Source: an uncultured Clostridia bacterium (GTDB lineage: Bacteria; Bacillota; Clostridia; Christensenellales; UBA1242). Taken from it: DNA of 25,760 nucleotides. Each line of letters opens with the position of its first letter. The first letter of the stretch is position 1. The notes beneath the pieces are model-generated. The model was not told the origin of the DNA, made no database searches, and saw only the letters and a program-made list of their open reading frames with translations. Position numbers and translations under genes: made by a program. Positions 1 through 8,384 of this stretch are shown piece by piece. The stretch covers positions 1-25,760 of the forward strand of contig CANQRC010000012.1 of NCBI GenBank assembly GCA_947626155.1, given 5' to 3'.

Positions 1-1241
1 TCAATCAGCACGCCAATGTAGGCGTCGCTCCTTTTCAAAACAAGTTGCGGCTGACTTTTGTTGTAAAGATTTGCGTTTATTCCGGCAATAATTCCTTGTG
101 CGGCAGCCTCTTCATAGCCGCTTGTTCCGTTTATTTGACCGGCAAAGAAAAGCCCTTTTATTGTTTTAAGTTCCAGTGTGGGCAGCAGTTGGATTGGGTC
201 AATGCAATCATATTCAATTGCGTAGGCGTCACGCATGATTTCCCCTTTTTCAAGCCCAATCACGGAATGAACCATCTCTTTTTGCAGGTTGGCAGGCATG
301 GAGGTGGAAAATCCTTGCAAATACATTTCTTCCGTGTCCAAGGCCTCGGGCTCTAGGAAAAGTTGGTGGCGTTCTCTGTCCGCAAATCTGACCACTTTTG
401 TTTCTATTGATGGGCAATAGCGAGGCCCAACGCCTTTGATTTCTCCCGAGATTGCGGGCGCTTTGTCCAAGTTTTGTCTGATGATTTCGTGCGTTTTTGG
501 GGTGGTGAAAGTAAGATAACAAACCGCCTTATTTTCAACTTTTTCCTCGGTCATGGTTGAAAAAGTGAGGATGTCTTCTTCGCCATTTTGCACTTCCATT
601 TTGGAGTAGTCAACGCTTCTTGCGTGAATTCTAACGGGCGTTCCAGTTTTGAAACGAAGAAGTTTTATGCCCAAATTTTTCAAACTTTCAGAAAGGAATG
701 AAGAATTTTTAAAGCCGTTTGGGCCGGTTGCTTCTCTGACCTCACCGGTTATGATTTCGCTTTTTAAGTAGACGCCGGTAGCAAACACAACGCTTTTTGC
801 CCTGTAAACAAGCCCCAAACGAGTAGTTATTATTTTATAATCATTTTCAATTTTAACCGAAATAACTTCGCCTTGACGCAAGGTCAGATTTGGCTCTTCT
901 TCAAGAGTTTTTTTCGTAAGAGAGTGATAGGCGTTTTTGTCAGATTGCGCCCTCAGACTTTGCACTGCCGGGCCTTTGCCACGGTTGAGCATTCTTATTT
1001 GCAAAGCGGTCTTGTCGGCATTTATTCCAATTTGCCCACCAAGGGCATCAACCTCTGCCACAAGTTGCCCTTTTGCAGTGCCACCAATTGATGGGTTGCA
1101 AGCCAAAAAGGCGACCGCATCAAGGCTTATGCTGAGAAGCAAAGTTTTGTTTCCAGTGCGCGCCAAAGCCAACGCCGCCTCACACCCGGCGTGTCCAGCA
1201 CCAATAACTATAGAATCAAAATCCTCAATATTTTTTTTCAT
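1..1241 (-). CDS. mnmG: tRNA uridine-5-carboxymethylaminomethyl modification enzyme MnmG (GidA), 3' end cut by window
   Basis: FAD-dependent enzyme that works with MnmE to install the carboxymethylaminomethyl group on the wobble uridine (U34) of several tRNAs. The reading frame is open from the ATG at 1241 to the window edge, giving about 413 residues; the family is normally about 620-630, so the C-terminal third is missing. Visible motifs are the N-terminal FAD dinucleotide site (IVIGAGHAGCEAAL), the family signature SIGGTAKGQLVAEVDALGG, KTGTPVR, PRYCPSIE and, near the edge, FAGQINGTSGYEEAAAQG and LKRSDAYIGVLI. A ribosome binding site (AAAAGG) lies five bases before the ATG. It follows mnmE on the same strand after a 200-base spacer made almost only of A and T. 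Identification is secure. Confidence 0.97.
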   Translation of the reverse strand, partial: MKKNIEDFDSIVIGAGHAGCEAALALARTGNKTLLLSISLDAVAFLACNPSIGGTAKGQLVAEVDALGGQIGINADKTALQIRMLNRGKGPAVQSLRAQSDKNAYHSLTKKTLEEEPNLTLRQGEVISVKIENDYKIITTRLGLVYRAKSVVFATGVYLKSEIITGEVREATGPNGFKNSSFLSESLKNLGIKLLRFKTGTPVRIHARSVDYSKMEVQNGEEDILTFSTMTEEKVENKAVCYLTFTTPKTHEIIRQNLDKAPAISGEIKGVGPRYCPSIETKVVRFADRERHQLFLEPEALDTEEMYLQGFSTSMPANLQKEMVHSVIGLEKGEIMRDAYAIEYDCIDPIQLLPTLELKTIKGLFFAGQINGTSGYEEAAAQGIIAGINANLYNKSQPQLVLKRSDAYIGVLI

Positions 1242-1441
1242 ATATTCCTTTTAACAAACAATTAAATTTGTAATTTTATCAAATAATTTTTTGAACAATA
1301 AAAATTTTAAATAATTCTAGAAAAAATTAAAAAATATTTAAAAATTACTAAAAATTGCCAAAAAATTCAAAAAATATGTTTTTTTATTTATTTTTTAATC
1401 AAAAAATGAATTTTTTATTATTTTTTTAATTATTTTCCTGT
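1242..1441. other. A/T-only spacer between mnmE and mnmG
   Basis: About 200 bases with almost no G or C. The plus strand is rich in A runs up to about 1375 and rich in T runs after it. A small A/T hairpin (AAAAAT-GA-ATTTTT) sits around 1402-1415. The block from 1399 to 1429 closely matches part of the spacer at 25416-25460, sharing the 19-base string ATTTTTTATTATTTTTTTA. I see no gene and no clear promoter in it. Because mnmE reads through this spacer into mnmG, it could be a weak terminator, an AT-rich upstream element, or a transcript-stability element. Confidence 0.5.
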
Positions 1442-2773
1442 TTATTTTCCCAAACAAAATTTTGAAAAAATTAAATCAATAATATCTTCATTTTCTGTTT
1501 TTCCTGTGATTTTTCCAAACTGCAACCACAACTCTTTTAGAAGCATTGAAAAGACATCAAGCGTTTCGTTTTTGCTGCCCAAAATTTTCAAAAGCATATC
1601 TTTGGCGTCAAGCAGAATTTTTGTTTGTCTTTCGTTTGCAAGAACGCTTTCGTTCAAATCAAGTTTTTCAAGTTTGACTTGTTTTAAAATTTCTTCTTTG
1701 ATTTTCTCAATGTTTTTTCCGGTTAGCGCCGAAACTTCAATTTCGTTTGCGCGTTTTTTTGCAACTCTTTTTTTGTCGCTCTTGTTGATGATGTAAAGAA
1801 CATTTTTGTCTTTTATCAACTTTTCAATCTCTTTGTCGTCCTCGCTTTCTTTCTCGCTGCCGTCAAGCACGAACAACACAACGTCTGCCGCCTCCAACAT
1901 CTTTTTGCTTTTTTCAATTCCAAGCGTTTCCACGGTGTCGGTTGTTTGCCTTATGCCTGCGGTGTCTATGAGGTTGATTTTTATTCCGCTAAAATGAAAA
2001 CTTTCGCTCACGCTGTCACGCGTTGTGCCTTTGATGTCGGTTACAATTGAGCGCTCGTGGCCAAGCAGCGCATTCATAATGCTGCTTTTGCCAACATTGG
2101 TCTTTCCCACCAGGGCGACATTCACGCCGTTTGTCAAAAATTTTGATGCCTGAGCAGTTTCAAGAATTTTGTTTGTTTTGCTTAAAACTTCTTCAAGTTT
2201 TTCAAAAATGTTTGTTTTGATTTGAGTCTCTTCCGTCTCGTCGGGGTAATCTAGCCCAACCTCAATTTCAGCAAGCAAATATTTTATGTTCTCTTGAACG
2301 TTGTCAATCTCTTGCGTGAGTTTTCCGCCCGTGAGGCTGAGGCTATTTTTTAATTCCGCCTCGCTTTCGGCGTTGATCTCGCCAATAATGGCCTCCGCTT
2401 TGTCCAGCGTTATCTTTCCATTTATAAACGCGCGCTTAGAAAATTCTCCCGGCTCGGCAAGCCGAACGCCCAAACTTAGAATTTTGTCCAAAACCTTTTG
2501 TGCAAGCAGAACTCCGCCGTGAATTTGGAACTCCACCACATCTTCGCCGGTGTAGGAAAATGGCGCTTTAAAATAGACCATCAAACACTCTTCAAACTCG
2601 CCCTCATCAAGCTCCAGCCGTCCAAAATGCAGAAATCTTGTGACAATTTCGTCATTTTTGCAATGAAAAATTTTTTGAGCGAAAAACAAGCTTTCCTTTC
2701 CGCTCATTCGCACAATTGCAATTGCGCCCCGTCCAAGAGGTGTTGAAATTGAAACTATTGTGTCTTCTTCCAT
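1442..2773 (-). CDS. mnmE: tRNA modification GTPase MnmE (TrmE)
   Basis: GTPase partner of MnmG in wobble-uridine modification. The protein is 443 residues from the ATG at 2773, slightly short but within the family range. The N-terminal folate-binding domain begins EEDTIVSISTPLGRGAIAIVR. The central G domain has the P-loop GKTNVGKSS, the G2/G3 region GTTRDS and LIDTAGIR, and NKSD as G4. The C terminus ends FCLGK, the conserved Cys motif needed for modification. A frame extension runs upstream to 2827, but the stretch before 2773 holds the promoter, so 2773 is the start. No ribosome binding site precedes it: the -10 box ends six bases before the ATG, suggesting a leaderless transcript. mnmG follows downstream. 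Confidence 0.97.
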   Translation of the reverse strand: MEEDTIVSISTPLGRGAIAIVRMSGKESLFFAQKIFHCKNDEIVTRFLHFGRLELDEGEFEECLMVYFKAPFSYTGEDVVEFQIHGGVLLAQKVLDKILSLGVRLAEPGEFSKRAFINGKITLDKAEAIIGEINAESEAELKNSLSLTGGKLTQEIDNVQENIKYLLAEIEVGLDYPDETEETQIKTNIFEKLEEVLSKTNKILETAQASKFLTNGVNVALVGKTNVGKSSIMNALLGHERSIVTDIKGTTRDSVSESFHFSGIKINLIDTAGIRQTTDTVETLGIEKSKKMLEAADVVLFVLDGSEKESEDDKEIEKLIKDKNVLYIINKSDKKRVAKKRANEIEVSALTGKNIEKIKEEILKQVKLEKLDLNESVLANERQTKILLDAKDMLLKILGSKNETLDVFSMLLKELWLQFGKITGKTENEDIIDLIFSKFCLGK

Positions 2774-2779
2774 ATGGCT

Positions 2780-2809
2780 ATTATACCACCACTTGGCGCG
2801 AAAAATCAA
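2780..2809 (-). promoter_or_regulatory. mnmE promoter, leaderless type
   Basis: On the minus strand there is a TTGATT -35 (2809-2804), 18 bases, then TGG-TATAAT (-10 at 2785-2780). The ATG starts at 2773 after six bases (AGCCAT), so transcription should start at or next to the A of the ATG. This is read from the sequence only. Confidence 0.7.
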
Positions 2810-2910
2810 TAATTTGCCGCAAATCAAGAAACGAAAACGTCGAATTTTTTGTTTATAACCAGTTCGTGTTTTTTTTGTTTTTATTTTTGTTACTATAAGC
2901 GAAGAATTTG

Positions 2911-2919
2911 TGTTATAAT
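2911..2919 (+). promoter_or_regulatory. Promoter of the M60 peptidase gene, leaderless type
   Basis: TGT-TATAAT, a perfect extended -10 (TATAAT at 2914-2919), ends six bases before the ATG at 2926. There is no convincing -35; the nearest candidate is TTACTA at 2890-2895. No ribosome binding site can fit between. It diverges from the mnmE promoter across a 152-base gap. Confidence 0.65.
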
Positions 2920-2925
2920 AAACTT

Positions 2926-5900
2926 ATGACAAGAAAAGTAAAATTTTTGTTTTACATATTAAGTGTCTCTTTCATCTTTTTCACGCTTTTTGCGGGATGT
3001 TTTTTGCTTTTCCAGACTGAAAAATATGCCCTTTCCCTCACTGAAAAATGCACAACTTCCCTCGCCTCGGAGGAATTGCAAGAGGTGGATAATTTATTTC
3101 TAGACTATGCACAATTTCAGGTGAAGCCTGAGTATAACACATTAGATAAGCTGAATGCCTACAAAGAAAAAGTGAAAAATTTGAGTTCTTATAAAGAAGA
3201 AGATTTTGCAAGAGCGGAAAGCGTGATAAAGGGGCTTGTAAGATTTGATGCGCGCCGCGAATTTTCAACTTATGAGGACGCGTTAAACGCTCTTCACCAA
3301 TATGGCGCAATTCGAAATTATTGCTCGGACACTTTGAAGATGTCAAGATTTGGCTCTGACAGGCAGCCAACGGGAATTTATGCTTATGCGGGTGACACTA
3401 TCACCATTTATTTGGAGTGTGATAGCGCAGAATATAGGCCATATGTTGTTTTTACACAGTTTGAGGGGTCAAGTTCTAGTTTTAAGTCAAACGACAAACC
3501 GCTTTTAATTGGCAAGAATGTTTTTGAGTTTCCAGACCTGAAAAAGTGGCAGGCGGGATACAGCAAAGATGTTGTGCTTGGCGGACCAATTCATATTTCA
3601 AATCCTCGCACACATGAGATGCAGGGAAATGTGAGAATTTACATTGAGGGCGGAGACTTTTATCCTATTTTTAGGAAAGGCGGAGACGAAAAATTGTTTT
3701 TGGAGCACCTTAAACAGTATTACAGCGAATATCAAAATCACAAAACCACCATGATTGATATGGCGGAACTTGTTGCTGACCATGTTTATTTTACAATTTC
3801 GGCTTCGGCGTGCTACAACGCATATGTGAAAAACGGCCACAATATAAATGACAACCTTATCAGTTGGGACAACTATGTTAGAATGCTTTTGGAATACTCC
3901 GGCGTGACATTTGACCGCGACGCGGAGGACTATAAAGAAATCAACGAACATCTTAACATCAACATAAGAGACACTCAAAACTTGGAGGGCGCAGGAGCGT
4001 ATGCGGGAAACGACCATGTTGGAATTTACAAGGGCAGCACATGGGAAAATATTGTGGTTTACGTTGGGGACGGAACAGCGGCAATGAGCCGTGACTGGGG
4101 CTTTGCGCACGAGATTGGGCATATGCTTGACACGCGCGGACTTGAACTTGCCGAGACCACAAACAATATGTATTCCAAATATGCTGAAATGCACCTCTTT
4201 AAGGGTGCAGTTCCTAGTGACGCGCCAACGCACGACCATATGCAAGCCACATTTGACCACCTTGTGAGTGACGACACGGCGGCAAAATCTTTCTTTCAAA
4301 CGGATGACGAAAGAAAGAATTATTTTGTTTGGTGGTATTTGGAGGCAGCTTTTCCTGGCTTTTGGCCACGGCTACAAAATTTGTATCGTTATGAAACCCA
4401 AAACATTTCGCTTGGCGGCACAGAGAGAATGGTTTATCTTTGTTCGCTTGCGGCAGGGATTGATTTGTCATATTATTTTGAGCGTTGGGGCTATTATAAA
4501 CTTTCTTATGAAAGCCCTTTTAAAGAAAGTGAGGCAAGTGAAGATTTTAGGACGCTTATGGCGGAGGCAGTTGAAAGCGAGAGGATAACAAACACATTTA
4601 AGCCAAAATTGTGGTATCAAAACGCCGAGACTTATGAAAATCTTGCAAGAAAAAACTTGTCTCTCACGGACAGACTGCAAACCTTGTTTGACGGCACACA
4701 AAGTTGTGAAATTGTTTATGTTCACAAGACGGAAAATCAATACACAATTAAGTTAAAAGGAATTGATGACAACAGGCTTTTGGGATTTGAGATAATAGAT
4801 GCCGCCACTAATAAGGTTGTGGGCTTTACTTACAGTGACAGCATTGTTCTAAGCCTTAGCGGAAGCCCAAAATTCCAAGCAGTTGCATATGATATTTATT
4901 TTAGAACTTCTAAGCCAAGCGCGGTGGCAGAAGTTTCCGCCGCACAAAATATTTGCCAGTTAAATGGGAACGGTTACTCCTCTTTGGAGAGAGCAATAGC
5001 TGACGCCCAAGACGGAGACATTGTTTATCTTATGGATGACATTCGCGAAGAAGGTCTTTATGTTGACAAAAACATCACCATTGCCGTTGGGCAAGAAGTT
5101 GAAAACAACATAACAATTTTTGCCACCACACGCGAGGCGTTTTACGCAAAAAAATCTCTTAAAATTTTGGGAAGGGAAGACGCAAAAATTATCTTTGACG
5201 GCGGTGGGGCAAAAAGGGAAATGGGCTTTATCAGAATTGACGGAAGCGGAGACTTGACGGTGGAAAACGCGGAGTTTAGAAACAGCACTGCCACCGCCTC
5301 GGCTGCTGCGCTTTACAGCATAAACAAAGGAGATGTTAATTTCAAAAACTGCCGCTTTGAAAACTTATCTGGCGTAAATGGTGGAGCAATTTTCATTGTG
5401 GGAAGTGTGCAAAACGCCGTCTTTGAGGGCTGTTCATTCACAAATAATTCCGCGACAAACAGCGGCGGGGCAATAAAGGCTTACAGCCAACAACTTAAAA
5501 TTTTAAACTGCACTTTTTCTGGAAATAAGGCCAAGGAAGACACTGTTTTAAGCCATTCCTGCCCGGGACTTTTAATTCTTCAAGGAACATCTGTCAAAGC
5601 GCAAGATGGCGATTCCGTTGCCATTGAAGCTTACTCGGGCGATATGAGAATTTTTTCGGATTGCGTTTTAGACGGGCTTATTTACAGCACAAAAACAGTT
5701 GTGCTTGACGGCGGAATTTTTTCAGCGGCAGAGGGAGGAAATTTGGGATTTGATTTTTCTCACCTTGCCGAGGGGCAGCCGGCTTTTGCAAGCGAAAACT
5801 TTGTATTTTCGGATGATGCGCCAGGAAAATTAAATGCCATTGACAAAAACAATTCTTATCTGCTTCACGACGGGCAAATTTTTATTGGGAATGAAAAGTT

Positions 5901-7284
5901 CACAGTCAAATTTGTGTTTGACGGACAAACTGTTGAGAAGCAAGTTGCCAAGGGAGAAAAGTTGACTCTTGACGGAAGCGGCCTCTCTTTGGACAAAAAA
6001 TATCCTGCAACTTTTAACGAGGCAGGCGGGCAAAGTTATGGTTTTGGCGAAGAAATTGTGGTGACAAAAGACCTAACTTTTGAGGTGACACTTGAAGATT
6101 TAATTGAATTAAAGTGGCGTTATCTTGAAAATGAAAAAACTGAATATATTGTTCCCGGCAAGGTGTATTTGCCAACAAAAAGCGTTGCGGGTTGGCTTAT
6201 TGACGGACAGCTTTTCATGCCAAACACTTTTGTTGAAGTCAAAAAGAACACTGTGATTATGGCGCTTTATGAAAGTTATTTTTATGTTGTGTTTAAAGAC
6301 GGAGCAAAAGTTGTTGCGCAGCAAATTTGCTTATACAATCAAGCCGTCACCTCGCCAAATTTGAGAGAGGGTTATGTGTGGGAATCTGGAGGAAAAGTGT
6401 TTGCGCCAGAAAGCGACATAACAATAACTGCCGACACAGTTTTCAATTCAAAAAGCGGCAGTGTGCCAACCCCAAAGAACTTACAAAGCCTTGAAATTTC
6501 GCTTTCCAAGCAAAAATTTGTTTATAACGGCGCCCACCAAATGCCAGAAGTAACAATTATGGATGGCGAATATAAACTTGCCCTGAGCGAAGATTATGAA
6601 GTTGAATATCTTGACAATTTAAACGCAGGAAACGCGAGAGTCGTCATTTGCGCGCTTGGGCAAAACTATTGTGGAAGCACGACGCTTTACTTTGTTATTT
6701 CAAAGGCAGAGGGAAGTGGCGTTGTGAAAATTCAATCTTATGAATATGGTCAGCCCGCAAGCGAAATTGTGGTTGAGAGCAAAACGAATCCGCTTGAGGG
6801 GATGAAAGTTTATTATAAGCTGCACGACGAGCAAACATTCACCCAGCAGCAGCCAAAAGATGCGGGATTTTATGATGTGAAAGTTGTGCTTGCCCCAACA
6901 AAAAATTATAACGAGTGCGTGCTTTTCGGAAGTTTCACAATAGAAAAAGCGGAAAGTCCAATTGTGAACACCACAATTCATCACAGTGGAAAGGCAGAAA
7001 AACTTTCTGATATAACTCTTCCTGATGGATTTGTTTGGGAAAATGAAAATATTGAAATTACGGCAAACAAAATGAGAGCCAAGGCAATCTACAAAGGCGA
7101 GGGTGCGAGCAATTATGTGATAACAGAAATTTATTTTGACATTATCATAGAAAAACCGCAAACATTCTTGCAGACAAATTTAGTTTGGATAGTTTTGGGA
7201 GTCGTAGTTTCCGTCATAATTTTTGTAAGCACAGCAATTGCCCTGACAAGCAGAAAGCGCAAAAACTTTTGGAAAAACAGATAA
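2926..7284 (+). CDS. Giant surface M60-family (enhancin/mucinase-like) metallopeptidase with beta-helix and C-terminal membrane anchor
   Basis: A 1,452-residue secreted or surface protein. The N terminus has basic residues and a hydrophobic segment (about 5-30) that could be a signal peptide; FAGC within it weakly resembles a lipobox. A zinc protease core has H395-E-I-G-H399 with a third ligand E410 in AETTNN, the HExxH-x10-E arrangement of Peptidase_M60 proteins; known members cleave mucin-type glycoproteins. Residues about 680-960 hold short repeats with GGAI and NC.F..N motifs, as in right-handed beta-helix surface proteins. Then come an InlB-like repeat (about 990-1055) and two MBG-like Ig-type domains (about 1185-1345). 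A membrane helix (about 1415-1438) followed by RKRK ends the protein, with no LPXTG motif. The start at 2926 is preferred to the upstream ATG at 2908 because the -10 box lies between them. It lies opposite to and between jag and mnmE. I infer action on host glycoproteins; the substrate is unknown. Confidence 0.85.
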   Translation: MTRKVKFLFYILSVSFIFFTLFAGCFLLFQTEKYALSLTEKCTTSLASEELQEVDNLFLDYAQFQVKPEYNTLDKLNAYKEKVKNLSSYKEEDFARAESVIKGLVRFDARREFSTYEDALNALHQYGAIRNYCSDTLKMSRFGSDRQPTGIYAYAGDTITIYLECDSAEYRPYVVFTQFEGSSSSFKSNDKPLLIGKNVFEFPDLKKWQAGYSKDVVLGGPIHISNPRTHEMQGNVRIYIEGGDFYPIFRKGGDEKLFLEHLKQYYSEYQNHKTTMIDMAELVADHVYFTISASACYNAYVKNGHNINDNLISWDNYVRMLLEYSGVTFDRDAEDYKEINEHLNINIRDTQNLEGAGAYAGNDHVGIYKGSTWENIVVYVGDGTAAMSRDWGFAHEIGHMLDTRGLELAETTNNMYSKYAEMHLFKGAVPSDAPTHDHMQATFDHLVSDDTAAKSFFQTDDERKNYFVWWYLEAAFPGFWPRLQNLYRYETQNISLGGTERMVYLCSLAAGIDLSYYFERWGYYKLSYESPFKESEASEDFRTLMAEAVESERITNTFKPKLWYQNAETYENLARKNLSLTDRLQTLFDGTQSCEIVYVHKTENQYTIKLKGIDDNRLLGFEIIDAATNKVVGFTYSDSIVLSLSGSPKFQAVAYDIYFRTSKPSAVAEVSAAQNICQLNGNGYSSLERAIADAQDGDIVYLMDDIREEGLYVDKNITIAVGQEVENNITIFATTREAFYAKKSLKILGREDAKIIFDGGGAKREMGFIRIDGSGDLTVENAEFRNSTATASAAALYSINKGDVNFKNCRFENLSGVNGGAIFIVGSVQNAVFEGCSFTNNSATNSGGAIKAYSQQLKILNCTFSGNKAKEDTVLSHSCPGLLILQGTSVKAQDGDSVAIEAYSGDMRIFSDCVLDGLIYSTKTVVLDGGIFSAAEGGNLGFDFSHLAEGQPAFASENFVFSDDAPGKLNAIDKNNSYLLHDGQIFIGNEKFTVKFVFDGQTVEKQVAKGEKLTLDGSGLSLDKKYPATFNEAGGQSYGFGEEIVVTKDLTFEVTLEDLIELKWRYLENEKTEYIVPGKVYLPTKSVAGWLIDGQLFMPNTFVEVKKNTVIMALYESYFYVVFKDGAKVVAQQICLYNQAVTSPNLREGYVWESGGKVFAPESDITITADTVFNSKSGSVPTPKNLQSLEISLSKQKFVYNGAHQMPEVTIMDGEYKLALSEDYEVEYLDNLNAGNARVVICALGQNYCGSTTLYFVISKAEGSGVVKIQSYEYGQPASEIVVESKTNPLEGMKVYYKLHDEQTFTQQQPKDAGFYDVKVVLAPTKNYNECVLFGSFTIEKAESPIVNTTIHHSGKAEKLSDITLPDGFVWENENIEITANKMRAKAIYKGEGASNYVITEIYFDIIIEKPQTFLQTNLVWIVLGVVVSVIIFVSTAIALTSRKRKNFWKNR

Positions 7285-7285
7285 A

Positions 7286-7314
7286 AAAACGACCTTAGCG
7301 GCCGTTTTTATTTT
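7286..7314. terminator. Bidirectional terminator between the M60 gene and jag
   Basis: Two bases after the M60 stop, AAAACG-a-CC pairs with GG-c-CGTTTT around a TTAGC loop, with T runs after it on the plus strand and also on the minus strand. It can serve both convergent genes. Confidence 0.75.
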
Positions 7315-7324
7315 TTAAAAATTT

Positions 7325-8194
7325 TTATCTGTCGTGATATTCTTTTGGAAAGACAATCAAATATCTTCTTGGCTCTTCACCTTTGGAAAGAGTTGTCACG
7401 CGGTCATCGTCCTGCAGGGCGGTGTGAATAACCTTTCTCTCGCTGGCGTCCATAGGCTCAAATTTATAATATCTTCCGCTTTTTGCCACCTTGTTTGCAA
7501 TTCTCTTGGCAAGTGCAACCAAACTTTCCTCCCTCTTTGCCCTATAATTTTCAACATCAAGCACAAAACGCTTTCGCTCGTCATTTTGGCAGACCAAATT
7601 CATAAGGTGAGAAAGGGCAAGCATGCAGTCTCCGTGATGGCCAATAAGGTCGTTCAAATTTTCGCCGACAAGGCTGTATCTCACAAACTTTTCATCCTCA
7701 GTTTTTGTGATTTCGCCTTCAAGGTGAAGCGCTTTCAAAACGCCTTGCAAAAATTCTTCGCCCGATATTTTGTTTTGAACTTCTTCCGTCTTCTTTTCTG
7801 GCTTAACATATTCTTCATCAGCAATAATTCTTACTTTTGGCTCTTTTGCCTCAGTTTTCTTTTCTTGTTTTTCTTCCTTTTCGACCTTTTCAGTCTTTTC
7901 GGGCTTCTCAGTCTTTTCCCCTTTTGCCTTCTCTTCAGTTTTTGACACCTTTTGCTTTATAAATTTTTCGGCAAAATCTTCGTCATTTTCTTTTTCTTCG
8001 GCACGCCTCAAATCCTTTTTCTCATACTTTTCCACGGCGTCAGGCGAAATTGAAACAAGCACTCTGGCTTTTTTCAAAAAACCTCCCTCGCTTAAAATTT
8101 TGATGTCAACATCTTCTCTTGCGGCTTTGAGCTCAAGCAGGGCGTTGTTTATTGCTTGCTCAATATTTTTGCCAATTCCTTCACATTCGCGCAT
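7325..8194 (-). CDS. jag: RNA-binding protein Jag/KhpB (SpoIIIJ-associated, Jag_N-KH-R3H)
   Basis: Single-stranded-nucleic-acid-binding protein of the Jag/KhpB/EloR family, linked in Firmicutes to cell elongation and division control. The 289 residues show a Jag_N domain (about 1-55), a highly charged Lys/Glu linker with repeats of the KTEKPEK kind (about 60-145), a KH domain (about 150-220, containing LIGHHGDCMLALSHL) and a C-terminal R3H domain (ASERKVIHTAL...RYLIVFP). The start is at 8194 with ribosome binding site AAGGAG a few bases upstream. In many Firmicutes jag follows yidC and precedes mnmE. Here yidC is absent upstream, jag has its own promoter, and the M60 gene separates it from mnmE. 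Confidence 0.93.
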   Translation of the reverse strand: MRECEGIGKNIEQAINNALLELKAAREDVDIKILSEGGFLKKARVLVSISPDAVEKYEKKDLRRAEEKENDEDFAEKFIKQKVSKTEEKAKGEKTEKPEKTEKVEKEEKQEKKTEAKEPKVRIIADEEYVKPEKKTEEVQNKISGEEFLQGVLKALHLEGEITKTEDEKFVRYSLVGENLNDLIGHHGDCMLALSHLMNLVCQNDERKRFVLDVENYRAKREESLVALAKRIANKVAKSGRYYKFEPMDASERKVIHTALQDDDRVTTLSKGEEPRRYLIVFPKEYHDR

Positions 8195-8215
8195 ATTATT
8201 CTCCTTTTAATTTTA

Positions 8216-8249
8216 GAGTGCGCTATAAAGGAAAAATAAGGGAGTGCGC
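8216..8249. repeat. Direct repeat GAGTGCGC in the jag leader
   Basis: GAGTGCGC occurs at 8216-8223 and again at 8242-8249, 26 bases apart, between the jag promoter and its ribosome binding site. A spacing near 2.5 helical turns could suit a DNA-binding dimer pair or an RNA-binding protein. No known motif is recognised. Confidence 0.4.
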
Positions 8250-8263
8250 CTCTTTTCACTATT

Positions 8264-8292
8264 ACTTTAACACATTCAAACAAAAATCACAA
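8264..8292 (-). promoter_or_regulatory. jag promoter
   Basis: Minus strand: TTGTGA (8292-8287), 17 bases, TAAAGT (8269-8264), preceded by TGT as an extended -10. The predicted leader is about 60 bases and carries the GAGTGCGC direct repeat. Confidence 0.6.
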
Positions 8293-8332
8293 ATCTTTTT
8301 TTGCAAATTTTAAAGTTAATTGTCCAAAAAAT

Positions 8333-8361
8333 TTGAAAAAAGTTTGTCTTTGTGCTAAAAT
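8333..8361 (+). promoter_or_regulatory. Promoter of the guanylate-kinase-like gene
   Basis: TTGAAA (8333-8338), 17 bases, then TGC-TAAAAT (-10 at 8356-8361). The ribosome binding site GGAGG (8376-8380) and ATG (8385) follow. Confidence 0.6.
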
Positions 8362-8384
8362 GTCACAAAACAAATGGAGGGGTT

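Noticed and set aside
3598..4299. 233-residue minus-strand frame inside the M60 gene
   Set aside because: It lies opposite the conserved protease core, has no ribosome binding site, and its translation is rich in Cys, His and Arg as expected of a shadow.
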